This document shows, in pieces, positions 26,400 through 34,998 of a stretch of 64,000 bases of DNA. The stretch covers positions 62,001-126,000 of the forward strand of contig BPHC01000007.1 of the NCBI GenBank assembly GCA_026003355.1. Direction: 5' to 3'. The notes under the pieces were generated by a model. The model was given only the letters and a program-made list of their open reading frames with translations. It was not told the DNA's origin and did not search any database. This stretch comes from Cyclobacteriaceae bacterium. Its GTDB lineage: Bacteria > Bacteroidota > Bacteroidia > Cytophagales > Cyclobacteriaceae. Numbering within the stretch: position 1 is the first letter of the stretch; each line of letters starts with the position of its first letter. The position numbers and the translations under genes were made by a program.

Positions 26400-26723
26400 A
26401 TGGCAACACAAACCTCGGTAATAACCCGCGACCTGGACAAACTCACGGCCTCAACCGGAAATATCTATGAGACCGTGGCCATCATTTCGCAGCGCGCAAA
26501 GCAAATTGCCGTTAACCTCAAAGAAGAACTCAACGCCAAGCTGGCTGAGTTTGCCACCACGGTAGATAACCTGGAAGAGATTTTCGAAAACCGCGAACAG
26601 ATAGAAATATCCAAATTCTACGAACGCATGCCCAAGCCTACTACCATTGCCACCGAAGAATTTCTGGAAGGCAAGCTGAAGTTCCGCATGCGCGATGAAA
26701 ACGAAACACCCGAAGCCCAATAA
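26400..26723 (+). CDS. rpoZ: RNA polymerase omega subunit, Bacteroidota (Rpb6-like) type
   Basis: 107 aa. The central part (TGNIYETVAIISQRAKQIAVNLKEEL) carries the Rpb6/omega signature in which a helix contacts the beta' C-terminus. Bacteroidota omega proteins are of this longer type with an acidic C-terminal tail, and commonly sit between bamD and coaBC, as here. It stabilises core RNA polymerase. It starts 21 nt after bamD and 14 nt precede coaBC. Confidence 0.85.
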   Translation: MATQTSVITRDLDKLTASTGNIYETVAIISQRAKQIAVNLKEELNAKLAEFATTVDNLEEIFENREQIEISKFYERMPKPTTIATEEFLEGKLKFRMRDENETPEAQ

Positions 26724-26737
26724 ACGCCAACTGAATT

Positions 26738-27940
26738 ATGCTGTCGGGTAAACGGATTGTTCTGGGTATAACCGGCAGCATAGCTGCATATAAATCGGCT
26801 GTGCTTACCCGCCTTTTGGTGAAGGCCGGGGCAGAGGTAAAAGTGTTGATGACCCCCGCTGCCAGCGATTTCATCACACCGCTTACCCTATCTACCCTTT
26901 CGCGCAACCCGGTGCTGTGCGATTTTGTAAAAGACAAAAGCGGCACCTGGAACAACCACGTAGAGCTGGGCCTCTGGGCTAACCTGCTGCTTGTTGCACC
27001 CGCCAGTGCCAACACGCTGGCCAAAATGGCCAACGGAATTTGCGATAACCTGCTGCTGGCCGTGTACCTCTCGGCCCGCTGCCCGGTGGCCGTTGCTCCG
27101 GCCATGGACCTGGATATGCTCCGGCATCCGGCTACCCGGCAAAACCTCGAAAAACTGCAATCATACGGAAACCATGTTATTGAGCCCGCCTATGGCGAGC
27201 TGGCCAGCGGGCTCACCGGACCAGGCCGCATGGCCGAACCGGAAGAAATTGTGCAATGGGCTGAACGCTTTTTTGCCGCATCCGCTGCATTAAAAGGCAA
27301 AAAGGCAATGGTTACGGCCGGCCCTACCTACGAAGCCATTGACCCGGTACGCTTTATCGGCAACCACAGCTCGGGCAAAATGGGATTTGCCGTGGCCGAA
27401 GCCCTGGCCGAAGCCGGTGCCGAAGTTACCCTCGTTGCCGGGCCTACCCATCTGCAGGTGCATAACCCGGGCATTCGCCTGATACGCGTAACTTCTGCCG
27501 AAGACATGCACCAGGCTGCAACCGCTGTTTTTCCAAATACCCACATTGCCGTGCTGGCTGCTGCCGTGGCCGACTATAAACCCAAAACCGCTGCCGACCG
27601 GAAAATAAAAAAGGAGAAAGACAACCTGATGCTCGAGCTGGTTAAAACGCACGATATTGCCCATACCCTGGGCCGGCACAAGAAAAACGGACAGCTTGTT
27701 GTAGGATTTGCCCTCGAAACAGATAACGCAAAAGAAAATGCACGCAAAAAACTGGAAGAAAAAAATTTCGATCTCATTGTACTGAATAACCCGCGCGAAG
27801 AAGGCGCAGCCTTTGGCCACGACACCAACAAAATAACCATTATCGATCGTTCGTTACAGGAGCAGGAGTTTCCGCTAAAACCCAAGAAGGAAGTGGCCCA
27901 TGATATTGTTAAGGCCATTATTAACCGCCTGCATGCGTAA
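26738..27940 (+). CDS. coaBC: Bifunctional phosphopantothenoylcysteine decarboxylase / synthetase
   Basis: 400 aa, two enzymes of coenzyme A synthesis. Residues 1-180 are the FMN-dependent decarboxylase CoaC (VLGITGSIAAYKSAVLTRLL; the catalytic His in WNNHVELG; PASANTLAKMANGICDNLL). Residues 185-400 are the synthetase CoaB (AMVTAGPTYEAIDPVRFIGN, HSSGKMGFAVAEAL, AAVADYKP). The start of porD overlaps its end by 8 nt. Order of the fusion is the standard one. Confidence 0.95.
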   Translation: MLSGKRIVLGITGSIAAYKSAVLTRLLVKAGAEVKVLMTPAASDFITPLTLSTLSRNPVLCDFVKDKSGTWNNHVELGLWANLLLVAPASANTLAKMANGICDNLLLAVYLSARCPVAVAPAMDLDMLRHPATRQNLEKLQSYGNHVIEPAYGELASGLTGPGRMAEPEEIVQWAERFFAASAALKGKKAMVTAGPTYEAIDPVRFIGNHSSGKMGFAVAEALAEAGAEVTLVAGPTHLQVHNPGIRLIRVTSAEDMHQAATAVFPNTHIAVLAAAVADYKPKTAADRKIKKEKDNLMLELVKTHDIAHTLGRHKKNGQLVVGFALETDNAKENARKKLEEKNFDLIVLNNPREEGAAFGHDTNKITIIDRSLQEQEFPLKPKKEVAHDIVKAIINRLHA

Positions 27941-28829
27941 CCTCATCGTTTTAATAGCGCTGTTTACACCGCTTGTGCTTGTGGCACAGGAACTGAACTG
28001 CGTGGTAACCATAAACGTTGGTCCGCGGGTGCGCACCACCGACCAGGCTGTGTTCCGCGACATGAAAAATGCCTTCCAGCAGTTTTTAAATTCGCGCAAA
28101 TGGACCAGCGATACCTACGCGCCTCACGAGCGCATTAACTGCAGCCTGCTGATTAACATTAACGATATGCCGGCCATTGGCGTATTCAATGCTTCTGTGC
28201 AGGTGCAGGCCGCACGACCTGTGTACAACACCACCTACACCAGCCTTATTTTCAATTTTGCCGACCGCGAGTGGGACTTTGAATACGTAGAGTCGCAACC
28301 ACTGGAGTACAATGACAATACCTTTACCAGTAACCTCACTTCGTTGCTGGCCTTTTATGCCTACATGATTATTGGCATCGACAACGACACCTTTAGCGAA
28401 CTGGGCGGCAATGCCCAGTTTCAGCGTGCCCTTCAGGTGGTAAACAATGCCCAGGGTTCTAACCGCAACGGCTGGCAGCCCACAGGCAGCAACCGCAACC
28501 GGTATTGGTTGGTAGAAAACTATATCAACCCCCAGTTTACCGAAATCCGCAGGGCCATGTACCGGTACCACCGCCTGGGCATGGACACCTTTGAACAAGA
28601 CCCCGAAAACAGCCGCAGAATTATACTGGATTGCCTGAAAAGCATTAAGAAGGCCCGCGACATTAACCCAAACGCCATTATTGTTATATCGTTTTTCGAT
28701 GCCAAAACACGCGAACTGGCCAATATTTTTTCTGATGGCCAGCTTCCCGTTAGGCGCGAAGCCTACGACCTGATAGTTTCCATGGACCCCTCAAATCAGG
28801 CAGGTTACGAAAAAATTATCCGGAACTGA
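27933..28829 (+). CDS. porD: PorD-like (DUF4835) protein, linked to type IX secretion
   Basis: 298 aa from ATG 27933. A signal peptide MRNLIVLIALFTPLVLVAQ precedes a mature protein starting ELNCVVTINVGPRV. The block LTSLLAFYAYMIIGIDNDTFSELGG is characteristic of the DUF4835 family, which databases name PorD after its association with Por secretion and gliding in Bacteroidota. It sits between coaBC and recN, the common arrangement. Its biochemical role is unknown. The CHU_C-domain protein at 38342-41068 would be a client of the type IX system. Confidence 0.8.
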   Translation: MRNLIVLIALFTPLVLVAQELNCVVTINVGPRVRTTDQAVFRDMKNAFQQFLNSRKWTSDTYAPHERINCSLLININDMPAIGVFNASVQVQAARPVYNTTYTSLIFNFADREWDFEYVESQPLEYNDNTFTSNLTSLLAFYAYMIIGIDNDTFSELGGNAQFQRALQVVNNAQGSNRNGWQPTGSNRNRYWLVENYINPQFTEIRRAMYRYHRLGMDTFEQDPENSRRIILDCLKSIKKARDINPNAIIVISFFDAKTRELANIFSDGQLPVRREAYDLIVSMDPSNQAGYEKIIRN

Positions 28830-28859
28830 TACCCGGCGTGAGTAACCTGAGGTCTGGAA

Positions 28860-28876
28860 GCAAATTATTAATTTGC
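28860..28876. repeat. Small palindrome before recN
   Basis: GCAAATT-ATT-AATTTGC, perfect 7-bp arms, 7 nt before the recN ATG. It could be an operator. Nothing more can be said. Confidence 0.3.
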
Positions 28877-28883
28877 CCGCTCC

Positions 28884-30545
28884 ATGCTAACCCACCTGCT
28901 TATAAAAAATTACGCGCTTATCCGTGAGCTGGAGCTTAACCCTTCGCCCCATCTGAATGCCATTACGGGCGAAACGGGTGCCGGTAAATCCATAATGCTG
29001 GGCGCCATAGGTTTGCTTACCGGCAACCGGGCCGACACCAGGGTGCTGTGGGATGAAAGTGAAAAATGCATTATAGAAGGAGCGTTCAACATCAGGCCCT
29101 ACGGGCTGAAATCTTTTTTTGAGGAAGAAGGTCTGGATTATTCCGATGAGACGCTCATTCGCAGGGAAATAAGCGCCTCGGGCAAGTCGCGGTCGTTTGT
29201 CAACGACACCCCCGTAACACTCGACCTGCTAAAACGGTTGGGCAGCCGCCTTATGGACGTCCACTCGCAGCACGAAACCCTGGAGCTGGGGAACATGAAA
29301 TTCCAGCTGCGCCTGGTTGATGCCTATGCCGGGCATGCCGCCCTGCTGAACCGTTATGATGAGGCCTGGAAAAATTTTGAAGCGGCAAGGCTTCAGCTGC
29401 AGCACACGGAAGCTTCGGCACAGGCGCTGCGCAATGAATCGGATTATATCAGCTTTCAGCTGGACGAGCTTGTGCGGGCCAACCTGCAGCCGGGCGAACA
29501 GGAACAATGCGAGGCAGAACTGAAAATCATGGAGCATGCCGAAGAAATAAAATTGAGGCTCCGCAATGTGCTCGACCTGCTCAGCGCTTCCGATTTCAGT
29601 TCGCTTAACACCCTGCGCCAGGCCCGGCAGCTGCTGCAGGGCATTACTGCCTATTCGGGCGAGTGCGAAAACCTGCTGCAAAGACTTACCGGCCTGCAGG
29701 CCGAGCTGGATGACGTGGTGGCCGGGCTGGAACACCTCGACAACCGCGTGGAATACGACCCCCGGCGCGCTGAAACGCTGAACGCCCGGCTCGACCTCAT
29801 TTACCGGCTGCAGCAAAAGCATCGCGTAAAAACGGTAGAAGAGCTCCTTTCCATAGCCGAAGGCCTGCAGCAAAAAGCTTCGGCTGCAGCCAACCTCGAT
29901 GAAGCCCTTGCCGAAGCCAGGCAACGATTTAAACAGGCCAGCGATGAGCTGAACCATCGGGCCATACAACTTAGCCAGGCACGAAAAAAGGTGTTTGAAC
30001 CCCTGTGCCGTAAGCTGGTGCAACTGCTTGCCGAACTGGGCATGCCCGAAGCGCGGCTGGCAGTAGACCATCAGCAAATAAGCCCGGGGCCTTCTGGTAT
30101 AGACCGTGTTGAGTTTTTGTTCACCGCCAATAAGGGCGTGTCCCTGCGTCCGTTAAGCCAGGTGGCCAGTGGGGGCGAATTTTCGCGCCTCATGTTTGCC
30201 ATTAAATATGTAATGGCCGAAAAAACCGAAATGCCCACCCTTATCCTGGACGAAATCGACACAGGTGTTTCGGGCGAAACCGCCTATAAGCTCGGCAGGC
30301 TCATGCAGCAAATGGCGCGCAGGCACCAGCTCATCACCATAACCCACCTCCCCCAGATAGCCGCCCGGGCCGATGCCCACTTTATGGTTTATAAAGAAAC
30401 GTATCGCTCGCGTACCGTTAGCAACGTGCAGCCTTTAACCGGAGCCAAACGGGTGGAATTCATTGCCCGCATGATTGGCGGTGAACAGCCCACTCCGGCA
30501 GCCCTTACCCATGCCCGCGAGCTGCTGCAGGAGGCCGCTCTTTAA
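28884..30545 (+). CDS. recN: DNA repair protein RecN
   Basis: 553 aa SMC-like ATPase acting in double-strand break repair. The Walker A motif is AITGETGAGKSIMLGA at residues 28-43. A long coiled-coil centre (about 155-360) follows. The C-terminus carries the ABC signature QVASGGEFSRLMFAIK, Walker B LILDEIDTGVSGE, and the H-loop ITHLPQIAARAD. Length is normal. A thioesterase gene starts 14 nt after its stop. Confidence 0.95.
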   Translation: MLTHLLIKNYALIRELELNPSPHLNAITGETGAGKSIMLGAIGLLTGNRADTRVLWDESEKCIIEGAFNIRPYGLKSFFEEEGLDYSDETLIRREISASGKSRSFVNDTPVTLDLLKRLGSRLMDVHSQHETLELGNMKFQLRLVDAYAGHAALLNRYDEAWKNFEAARLQLQHTEASAQALRNESDYISFQLDELVRANLQPGEQEQCEAELKIMEHAEEIKLRLRNVLDLLSASDFSSLNTLRQARQLLQGITAYSGECENLLQRLTGLQAELDDVVAGLEHLDNRVEYDPRRAETLNARLDLIYRLQQKHRVKTVEELLSIAEGLQQKASAAANLDEALAEARQRFKQASDELNHRAIQLSQARKKVFEPLCRKLVQLLAELGMPEARLAVDHQQISPGPSGIDRVEFLFTANKGVSLRPLSQVASGGEFSRLMFAIKYVMAEKTEMPTLILDEIDTGVSGETAYKLGRLMQQMARRHQLITITHLPQIAARADAHFMVYKETYRSRTVSNVQPLTGAKRVEFIARMIGGEQPTPAALTHARELLQEAAL

Positions 30546-30559
30546 ACCCGCTGTTGCCG

Positions 30560-30991
30560 ATGTCACGCCTCTCCATACCACTGCCTGAAACGTTTGCCTT
30601 CCGGTGCGAATTGCCGGTGCGGGTGTCTGACCTGAATTACGGGGGCCACGTGGGCAACGATGCCATACTTACCCTTATGCAGGAAGCCCGCGTGTTGTAC
30701 TATCGCCACCTGGGTTTTGCCAGTGAGCTGCAGTTGGATGGTTCCGTAGGACAGATTATTGCCGATGCGGCAGTAGTGTATAAATCAGAAGCATTTCTGG
30801 GCGATGTATTGGTGATTGAAATAGCCGTAACCGAAATATCGCGCGCATCATTTAACCTGGTGTACCGCATTACCAACCGCAGCTCCGGCAAAGAGGTGGC
30901 TATAGGCAAAACCGGCGTGGTGTGTTTTGACTACCACAGCCGAAAGGTGGTAAGCATACCCGCGCCTGTCCGAAGGGCCCTCGGTGTGTAA
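30560..30991 (+). CDS. Acyl-CoA thioesterase, 4HBT / YbgC-like hotdog
   Basis: 143 aa. The hotdog motif VRVSDLNYGGHVGNDAILTLMQEAR contains the conserved Asp and the GHVxN pattern of the 4-hydroxybenzoyl-CoA thioesterase group. Length matches a single domain. It probably hydrolyses an acyl-CoA, but the substrate is open. The ATG at 30560 is chosen over a TTG two codons earlier. It follows recN closely. Confidence 0.82.
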   Translation: MSRLSIPLPETFAFRCELPVRVSDLNYGGHVGNDAILTLMQEARVLYYRHLGFASELQLDGSVGQIIADAAVVYKSEAFLGDVLVIEIAVTEISRASFNLVYRITNRSSGKEVAIGKTGVVCFDYHSRKVVSIPAPVRRALGV

Positions 30992-31020
30992 ACTCACCCA
31001 TAATTTCCGTAATTCGCGCG

Positions 31021-31956
31021 GTGAACATCCAATCCCCCCGTATGCTTTCTTATCTGGCGCTGGCGGCCGTAAGCATCATATGGGGCACCACCTACCTGGC
31101 GCTTCGCATCGGGGTAAAAGAATTTCCTCCCTTTCTGCTCGTGGCCATTCGCCAGACAACAGCCGGAATGCTGGTTCTTGCCGCGCTGTTTTTTTCCGGA
31201 ACACGCGTGCAACTACCGGCTGCCCTGCTGGGGCGCCAGACGGTAGCAGGTTTTTTAATGATTACGCTTGGCAACGGCTTGGTGGCCTGGAGCGAAGTAT
31301 ACATACCCAGCGGGGTGGCTGCAGTACTGTGCTCTGCACTGCCGGTAGCCGTCATACTGGTTAACCTGGCCGCCTACGGAATCAGGCCATCAGCTACGGT
31401 GGTTGTGGGTACCGTTATCGGCCTGGCCGGTATGCTGCTCATGTTCTCAGAACACCTTGACGAACTGGTAAACAAAGAATACCGCCTGGGCATTGGGTGT
31501 ACCCTGCTGGCCGTATTAAGCTGGGCAGCAGGCAGTGTGTGGCTCAAATCGCGCGAGGGGGCATCCAACCCGTTTTTGAATGCGGGTCTGCAAATGCTAA
31601 CAGGTGGTGTGCTGTGCCTGCCTTTTAGCCTGTGGCTGGATGGCCCCCATCCGGAAGAAATTTCAAGTACCGTGTTATATGCCCTGGGTTATCTGGTGCT
31701 TTTCGGTTCGGTTATCGCGTATGCCAGTTATTTGTATGCGCTAAAAACGCTGCCGCTGGCTGTGGTATCGTTATATGCCTACATTAACCCGGTGGTGGCT
31801 GTTATACTGGGGTGGGTGGTGCTGGATGAAAAACTGAATCTCAAAATCGGCATTGCGGTGGCAATTGTGCTGCTGGGTATTTTTCTGGTAAACCGCGCAG
31901 CCATAACACAGCGGTTAAGAAGCCGCAGGGAGCAGGGAGCGGTTCTGCAGAAATAA
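31021..31956 (+). CDS. EamA/DMT family exporter
   Basis: About 311 aa from GTG 31021, or 304 from ATG 31042. Ten predicted transmembrane helices arranged as two EamA repeats, the first with AAVSIIWGTTYLALRIGVKE and the second with SWAAGSVWLKSRE and the conserved terminal stretch YAYINPVVAVILGWVVLDE. Such transporters move amino acids, nucleosides or other metabolites outward. With biosynthetic aminotransferase genes nearby, an amino acid exporter is possible but not shown. Confidence 0.85.
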   Translation: MNIQSPRMLSYLALAAVSIIWGTTYLALRIGVKEFPPFLLVAIRQTTAGMLVLAALFFSGTRVQLPAALLGRQTVAGFLMITLGNGLVAWSEVYIPSGVAAVLCSALPVAVILVNLAAYGIRPSATVVVGTVIGLAGMLLMFSEHLDELVNKEYRLGIGCTLLAVLSWAAGSVWLKSREGASNPFLNAGLQMLTGGVLCLPFSLWLDGPHPEEISSTVLYALGYLVLFGSVIAYASYLYALKTLPLAVVSLYAYINPVVAVILGWVVLDEKLNLKIGIAVAIVLLGIFLVNRAAITQRLRSRREQGAVLQK

Positions 31957-31967
31957 AAATTGCTGAG

Positions 31968-31999
31968 TTGTTTGGATTAAACGGGAATTTCTACCTTCA
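31968..31999 (+). promoter_or_regulatory. Candidate promoter of the second aminotransferase
   Basis: TTG at 31968-31970, 21 bp, TAccTTCA at 31992-31999. The -7 box has two mismatches. The ATG follows 15 nt later, so the leader would be very short and without an attenuator. Confidence 0.3.
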
Positions 32000-32014
32000 C
32001 GTAAAGGCATATTC

Positions 32015-33079
32015 ATGATGGCTCCATCTATTCCTGTTACCCGTACGGGCAAGTCGCGCCTCAGCGAAACGGACTTTAACCGGCTGGAGTTTGGCAAATA
32101 TATTTCCGACCACATGCTGCTTTGCGCATGGAAGGAAGGAGCCTGGCAGCAACCGGAAATCGTTCCCTATGGCCCGGTTTCGTTTACGCCCGCCATGCTG
32201 GCCCTGCATTACGGCCAGGCTGTTTTCGAGGGCATGAAGGCCTACCGCATGGCCGACGGGCGCATTACCATTTTCAGACCCGATATGCATGCCGAAAGGT
32301 TTAACCGGTCGCTGCAGCGCATGGCCATGCCCCCGATGGATAATGAATTTTTCCTTACCTGCCTGCGCGCCCTTGTTGAAGCCGACAAAGAATGGGTGCC
32401 GGCACATGAGGGCAGCGCCCTGTACATACGGCCGGTGGTGTTTGCTACCGAGCAACGCCTTGGCCTTAAGGTGTCGGATGAATATCTGTTTGTCATTTTA
32501 ACAGGTCCGGTGGGTCCTTATTTCAACAAGCCCATCAAAGTAAAGGTAGAAGAAACCTATGTGCGGGCAGCCGAAGGGGGCACAGGTTTTGCCAAATGTG
32601 CCGGCAATTACGGCGGAGCATTTTACCCAACTTTACGGGCCCGCAAGGAGGGTTACGACCAGGTACTCTGGACAGACGCCTGCGGGCATCAGTATATTGA
32701 TGAGTCGGGTGCCATGAATGTTATGTTTGTAATAAACAACAGGCTTATAACACCCGCGCTCACATCGGCCATACTGGATGGCGTTACCCGCCATACGCTG
32801 TTAACTCTGGCCCGTGAGATGGGCATAGCGGTGGAGGAAAGGAAAATTTCGGTAAAGGAACTTAAAGATGCTTTTGAAAGAGGCCTGATAACCGAAGCCT
32901 TCGGAGCAGGCACTGCAGCGGTGGTGGCCACCATTGCAGCCATTGGAATAGGGGGCACGGATTATTATTTGCCTGAACCCCATGCCGGCCCGGTTCAGGA
33001 ACGCCTGCGCAGGCAGCTGCACGACATACGCCGGGGTCATGCTCCGGATATTTATGGTTGGAATTATATCATAGCATAG
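32015..33079 (+). CDS. Second branched-chain aminotransferase, BCAT type II
   Basis: 354 aa class IV PLP aminotransferase of the longer, eukaryote-like BCAT branch, unlike the 295-aa IlvE at 1098. The active-site lysine is in GTGFAKCAGNYGGAFYP. The C-terminal signature EAFGAGTAAVVATIAAIG distinguishes this type. It likely interconverts branched-chain amino acids and 2-oxo acids; the orphan location without a leader suggests a catabolic or constitutive role, while the first copy serves synthesis. That division is inference. Confidence 0.9.
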   Translation: MMAPSIPVTRTGKSRLSETDFNRLEFGKYISDHMLLCAWKEGAWQQPEIVPYGPVSFTPAMLALHYGQAVFEGMKAYRMADGRITIFRPDMHAERFNRSLQRMAMPPMDNEFFLTCLRALVEADKEWVPAHEGSALYIRPVVFATEQRLGLKVSDEYLFVILTGPVGPYFNKPIKVKVEETYVRAAEGGTGFAKCAGNYGGAFYPTLRARKEGYDQVLWTDACGHQYIDESGAMNVMFVINNRLITPALTSAILDGVTRHTLLTLAREMGIAVEERKISVKELKDAFERGLITEAFGAGTAAVVATIAAIGIGGTDYYLPEPHAGPVQERLRRQLHDIRRGHAPDIYGWNYIIA

Positions 33080-33101
33080 CTAAAGGTTGGCATTATCTGG
33101 T

Positions 33102-33551
33102 TTATTTAATGCGCCGAACCCTTTGCCCCTTCAGCAATGTTTCGCGCCTCACCAGTTTTTCGAGCGTATCGCGTTTTAATCGTTCGACCGTGGCATTGCG
33201 CAGCTCCAGAAAGGCGTGCCTGATGCTGCAAACCCTTTCGTCATCGCATTCCCTGCAGGGTTCATAGTATTTGTAAGTAGCACATGGCACCGCAGCGATG
33301 GCTCCGTCAAACAACCTGATGATTTCGGCCAGATTAATTTCACGGGGTTTTCGCCTAAGGTAATACCCGCCGCCTTTGCCTGCCCGGCTTCCCAGTATGC
33401 CGGCGTGCTTGAGCTCCAGCATAATGGCTTCCAGAAATTTTTTAGGTATGCGGCACGCAACCGATACTTCGCGAATCAGGTGCTTTTCTTCCGGCCTGCG
33501 GGCCATGTACACCAAAGCATGGATGGCATATTTGCATTTTTTTGAAATCAT
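33102..33551 (-). CDS. Rrf2 family transcription regulator, possible Fe-S sensor
   Basis: 149 aa from ATG 33551. The winged helix starts MISKKCKYAIHALVYMARRP, with the recognition region IPKKFLEAIMLELKHAGIL and the RAGKGGGYYL wing, as in IscR, NsrR and RsrR. Four cysteines, C90, C99, C102 and C108, form C-X8-C-X2-C-X5-C in the segment that binds Fe-S clusters in relatives. It is likely a sensor of redox, NO or iron-sulfur status. In this gene neighbourhood with nitrous oxide reduction, an NsrR-like role is possible. It is monocistronic and convergent with the aminotransferase gene. Confidence 0.88.
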   Translation of the reverse strand: MISKKCKYAIHALVYMARRPEEKHLIREVSVACRIPKKFLEAIMLELKHAGILGSRAGKGGGYYLRRKPREINLAEIIRLFDGAIAAVPCATYKYYEPCRECDDERVCSIRHAFLELRNATVERLKRDTLEKLVRRETLLKGQRVRRIK

Positions 33552-33599
33552 GGCAGGCACAATTTAGGTTTTTTCCTTACACTTGCCGGTAATTTCCAG

Positions 33600-33674
33600 G
33601 CCGGGGTAGCTCAGGGGCAGAGCAGCTGATTCGTAATCAGCAGGTCGTGAGTTCAAATCTCATCCCCGGCTCCA
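33600..33674 (+). tRNA. tRNA-Thr (anticodon CGU)
   Basis: Acceptor GCCGGGG/CCCCGGC, D arm AGCTCAGGGGCAGAGC, anticodon stem-loop CTGA-TTCGTAA-TCAG with CGT in the loop, T arm with GTTCAAATC. The 3' CCA is encoded. It reads ACG. Confidence 0.93.
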
Positions 33675-33724
33675 TGTAAGTTTGTCCGGGCAGGCCGTTC
33701 ATTCTTTTTAATGAAACGAAACGC

Positions 33725-34120
33725 ATGGCGAAATTTCTGTTGATAATGGCAGGCGGGGCGCTGGGCTCGCTGGCCCGTTATATGCTTTCCGGATGGGTGC
33801 AGGCTAAAACCGGACAGTTATTTCCGTTGGGTACTTTAACGGTAAATCTAACCGGCTGCTTTTTCATCGGGCTGTTGTGGGGATTCTTTGAGGAAAGTGA
33901 TGTGGTACCTCACTTCAGGGTTTTTATTTTTATTGGTTTACTGGGCGGATTTACCACTTTTTCGTCTTTTGGACTCGAATCGGTAAACCTGTTACGCGAG
34001 GGCAACTGGAGCGCAGCCCTTTTAAACCTGTTGGCCAACAATGCCGGAGGGGTACTGCTAACCATTGCCGGACTGGCTTGTGCGCGGTATCTTACTCTAT
34101 GGTTTAAACAAGGATTATGA
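33725..34120 (+). CDS. crcB: Fluoride channel CrcB/Fluc
   Basis: 131 aa, four transmembrane helices. Family marks are GGALGSLARYMLSGW at the N-terminus, NLTGCFFIG with the pore Asn, and GLLGGFTTFSSFGLE with the Phe-box and central Na+ site. A dimer forms two pores and exports F-. There is no obvious fluoride riboswitch in the 50-bp gap after tRNA-Thr. DUF190 overlaps its stop by 4 nt. Confidence 0.93.
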   Translation: MAKFLLIMAGGALGSLARYMLSGWVQAKTGQLFPLGTLTVNLTGCFFIGLLWGFFEESDVVPHFRVFIFIGLLGGFTTFSSFGLESVNLLREGNWSAALLNLLANNAGGVLLTIAGLACARYLTLWFKQGL

Positions 34121-34455
34121 AACTTCCGGAAAACGGGCTATTGCTTCGCATCTTTATAGGGGAGTCGGACCGGACGGCAGAAGGATTGCTGTATGAGGCC
34201 ATTGTAAAAAAGGCACGCGAACTGAACCTGGCTGGTGCCACCGTACTGCGCGGCATTATGGGCTACGGAGCCGAAAGCCGTATTCACACCGCCAAGGTAT
34301 TGCGCCTGTCGGAAGATTTGCCCATAGTAATAGAAATTGTTGATACCGAAGAAAATATAGGCAAACTTATGCCCTTTCTGGACGAACATGTAAAAGAAGG
34401 GCTCATTACCCTGGAAAAGGTGCAGGTAATAAAATATCGGCACCGCAAGGCATAG
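34117..34455 (+). CDS. DUF190 protein, PII-like partner of CrcB
   Basis: 112 aa; LLRIFIGESDRTAEGLLYEAIV and GATVLRGIMGYGAESRIHTAKVLRLSEDLPIV match DUF190, a small ferredoxin-like fold related to PII signal proteins. Members are often next to crcB. It probably modulates the channel or senses a nucleotide, but no experiment is known to me. Translation is coupled to crcB through ATGA. Confidence 0.88.
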   Translation: MKLPENGLLLRIFIGESDRTAEGLLYEAIVKKARELNLAGATVLRGIMGYGAESRIHTAKVLRLSEDLPIVIEIVDTEENIGKLMPFLDEHVKEGLITLEKVQVIKYRHRKA

Positions 34456-34496
34456 CTGCGCAAATTCCAAAAACTTATTACTTTTGCCCTCTCAAT

Positions 34497-34578
34497 GCCG
34501 AAGTGGTGAAACTGGTAGACACGCACGTTTCAGGGGCGTGTGGCGCAAGCTGTGTGGGTTCGAATCCCACCTTCGGCA
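34497..34578 (+). tRNA. tRNA-Leu (anticodon CAG)
   Basis: Acceptor GCCGAAG/CTTCGGC, anticodon stem CACGT/GCGTG with loop TTCAGGG, long variable arm TGGCGCAAGCTGT, and T loop GGTTCGAATCC. Type II structure as expected for leucine. CCA is not encoded. Confidence 0.93.
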
Positions 34579-34586
34579 CGATTAAT

Positions 34587-34670
34587 GCCCAGGTGGTGAA
34601 ATTGGTAGACACACTACTTTGAGGGGGTAGCGCCCGAAAGGGTGTGCTGGTTCGAATCCAGTCCTGGGCA
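34587..34670 (+). tRNA. tRNA-Leu (anticodon GAG)
   Basis: Starts 8 nt after the first tRNA-Leu. Acceptor GCCCAGG/CCTGGGC, anticodon stem CTACT/GGTAG with loop TTGAGGG, variable arm CGCCCGAAAGGGTG. The body resembles its neighbour, suggesting a tandem duplication followed by anticodon change. Confidence 0.93.
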
Positions 34671-34691
34671 CTGAAACAGGCTGTAGTTCTT

Positions 34692-34814
34692 TTAAAATCT
34701 GTTCCTTACAAAAACTCCGGCTTCGGTGTCTTCTGCTTTGCGCCCGGTTTGACGGGCACAGTAAAATACCAGGCTGTAAAAAAAAGCGAGCGTAGTAAAA
34801 ATCACATACCCCAT
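34692..34814 (-). CDS. Small single-span membrane protein, 40 aa
   Basis: ATG at 34814, TAA at 34692. Residues 2-20 (GYVIFTTLAFFYSLVFYCA) are one hydrophobic helix, followed by a charged tail, RQTGRKAEDTEAGVFVRNRF. A perfect -7 element TAAATTTG (34844-34837) lies 23 nt before the ATG, and an AAAGGAA purine run precedes the start. I know no homologue. Support comes from the shape of the protein plus the promoter element; conservation could not be tested. Confidence 0.5.
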   Translation of the reverse strand: MGYVIFTTLAFFYSLVFYCARQTGRKAEDTEAGVFVRNRF

Positions 34815-34836
34815 AATTCCTTTCCTTTTTGCAAAG

Positions 34837-34844
34837 CAAATTTA
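34837..34844 (-). promoter_or_regulatory. Perfect -7 element for the small membrane protein
   Basis: TAAATTTG on the minus strand. No TTG at 19-21 bp further upstream. Confidence 0.35.
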
Positions 34845-34998
34845 GATTACCCTCCCGGGCGGGTTGGGGAGGAAACAATTGGGCAGGCACGGAAGTAATA
34901 TTTTCGGGTAATTTGTCATTTTTAAAATTCCCGCAACAAAAGCATTAAATTACCCTCGTTCATATACTATATTGCGCTCTTCATTAACGCTTAACTTT

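Noticed and set aside
34850-34873. CCTCCC...GGGAGG inverted repeat as a terminator
   Set aside because: Six-bp arms with a ten-nt GC-rich loop and no T-run on either side; not convincing.
34582-34890. Minus-strand frame of 102 codons across the second tRNA-Leu
   Set aside because: Its C-terminus (PRTGFEPAHPFGRYPLKVV) is the known artefact of translating a tRNA-Leu gene backwards.
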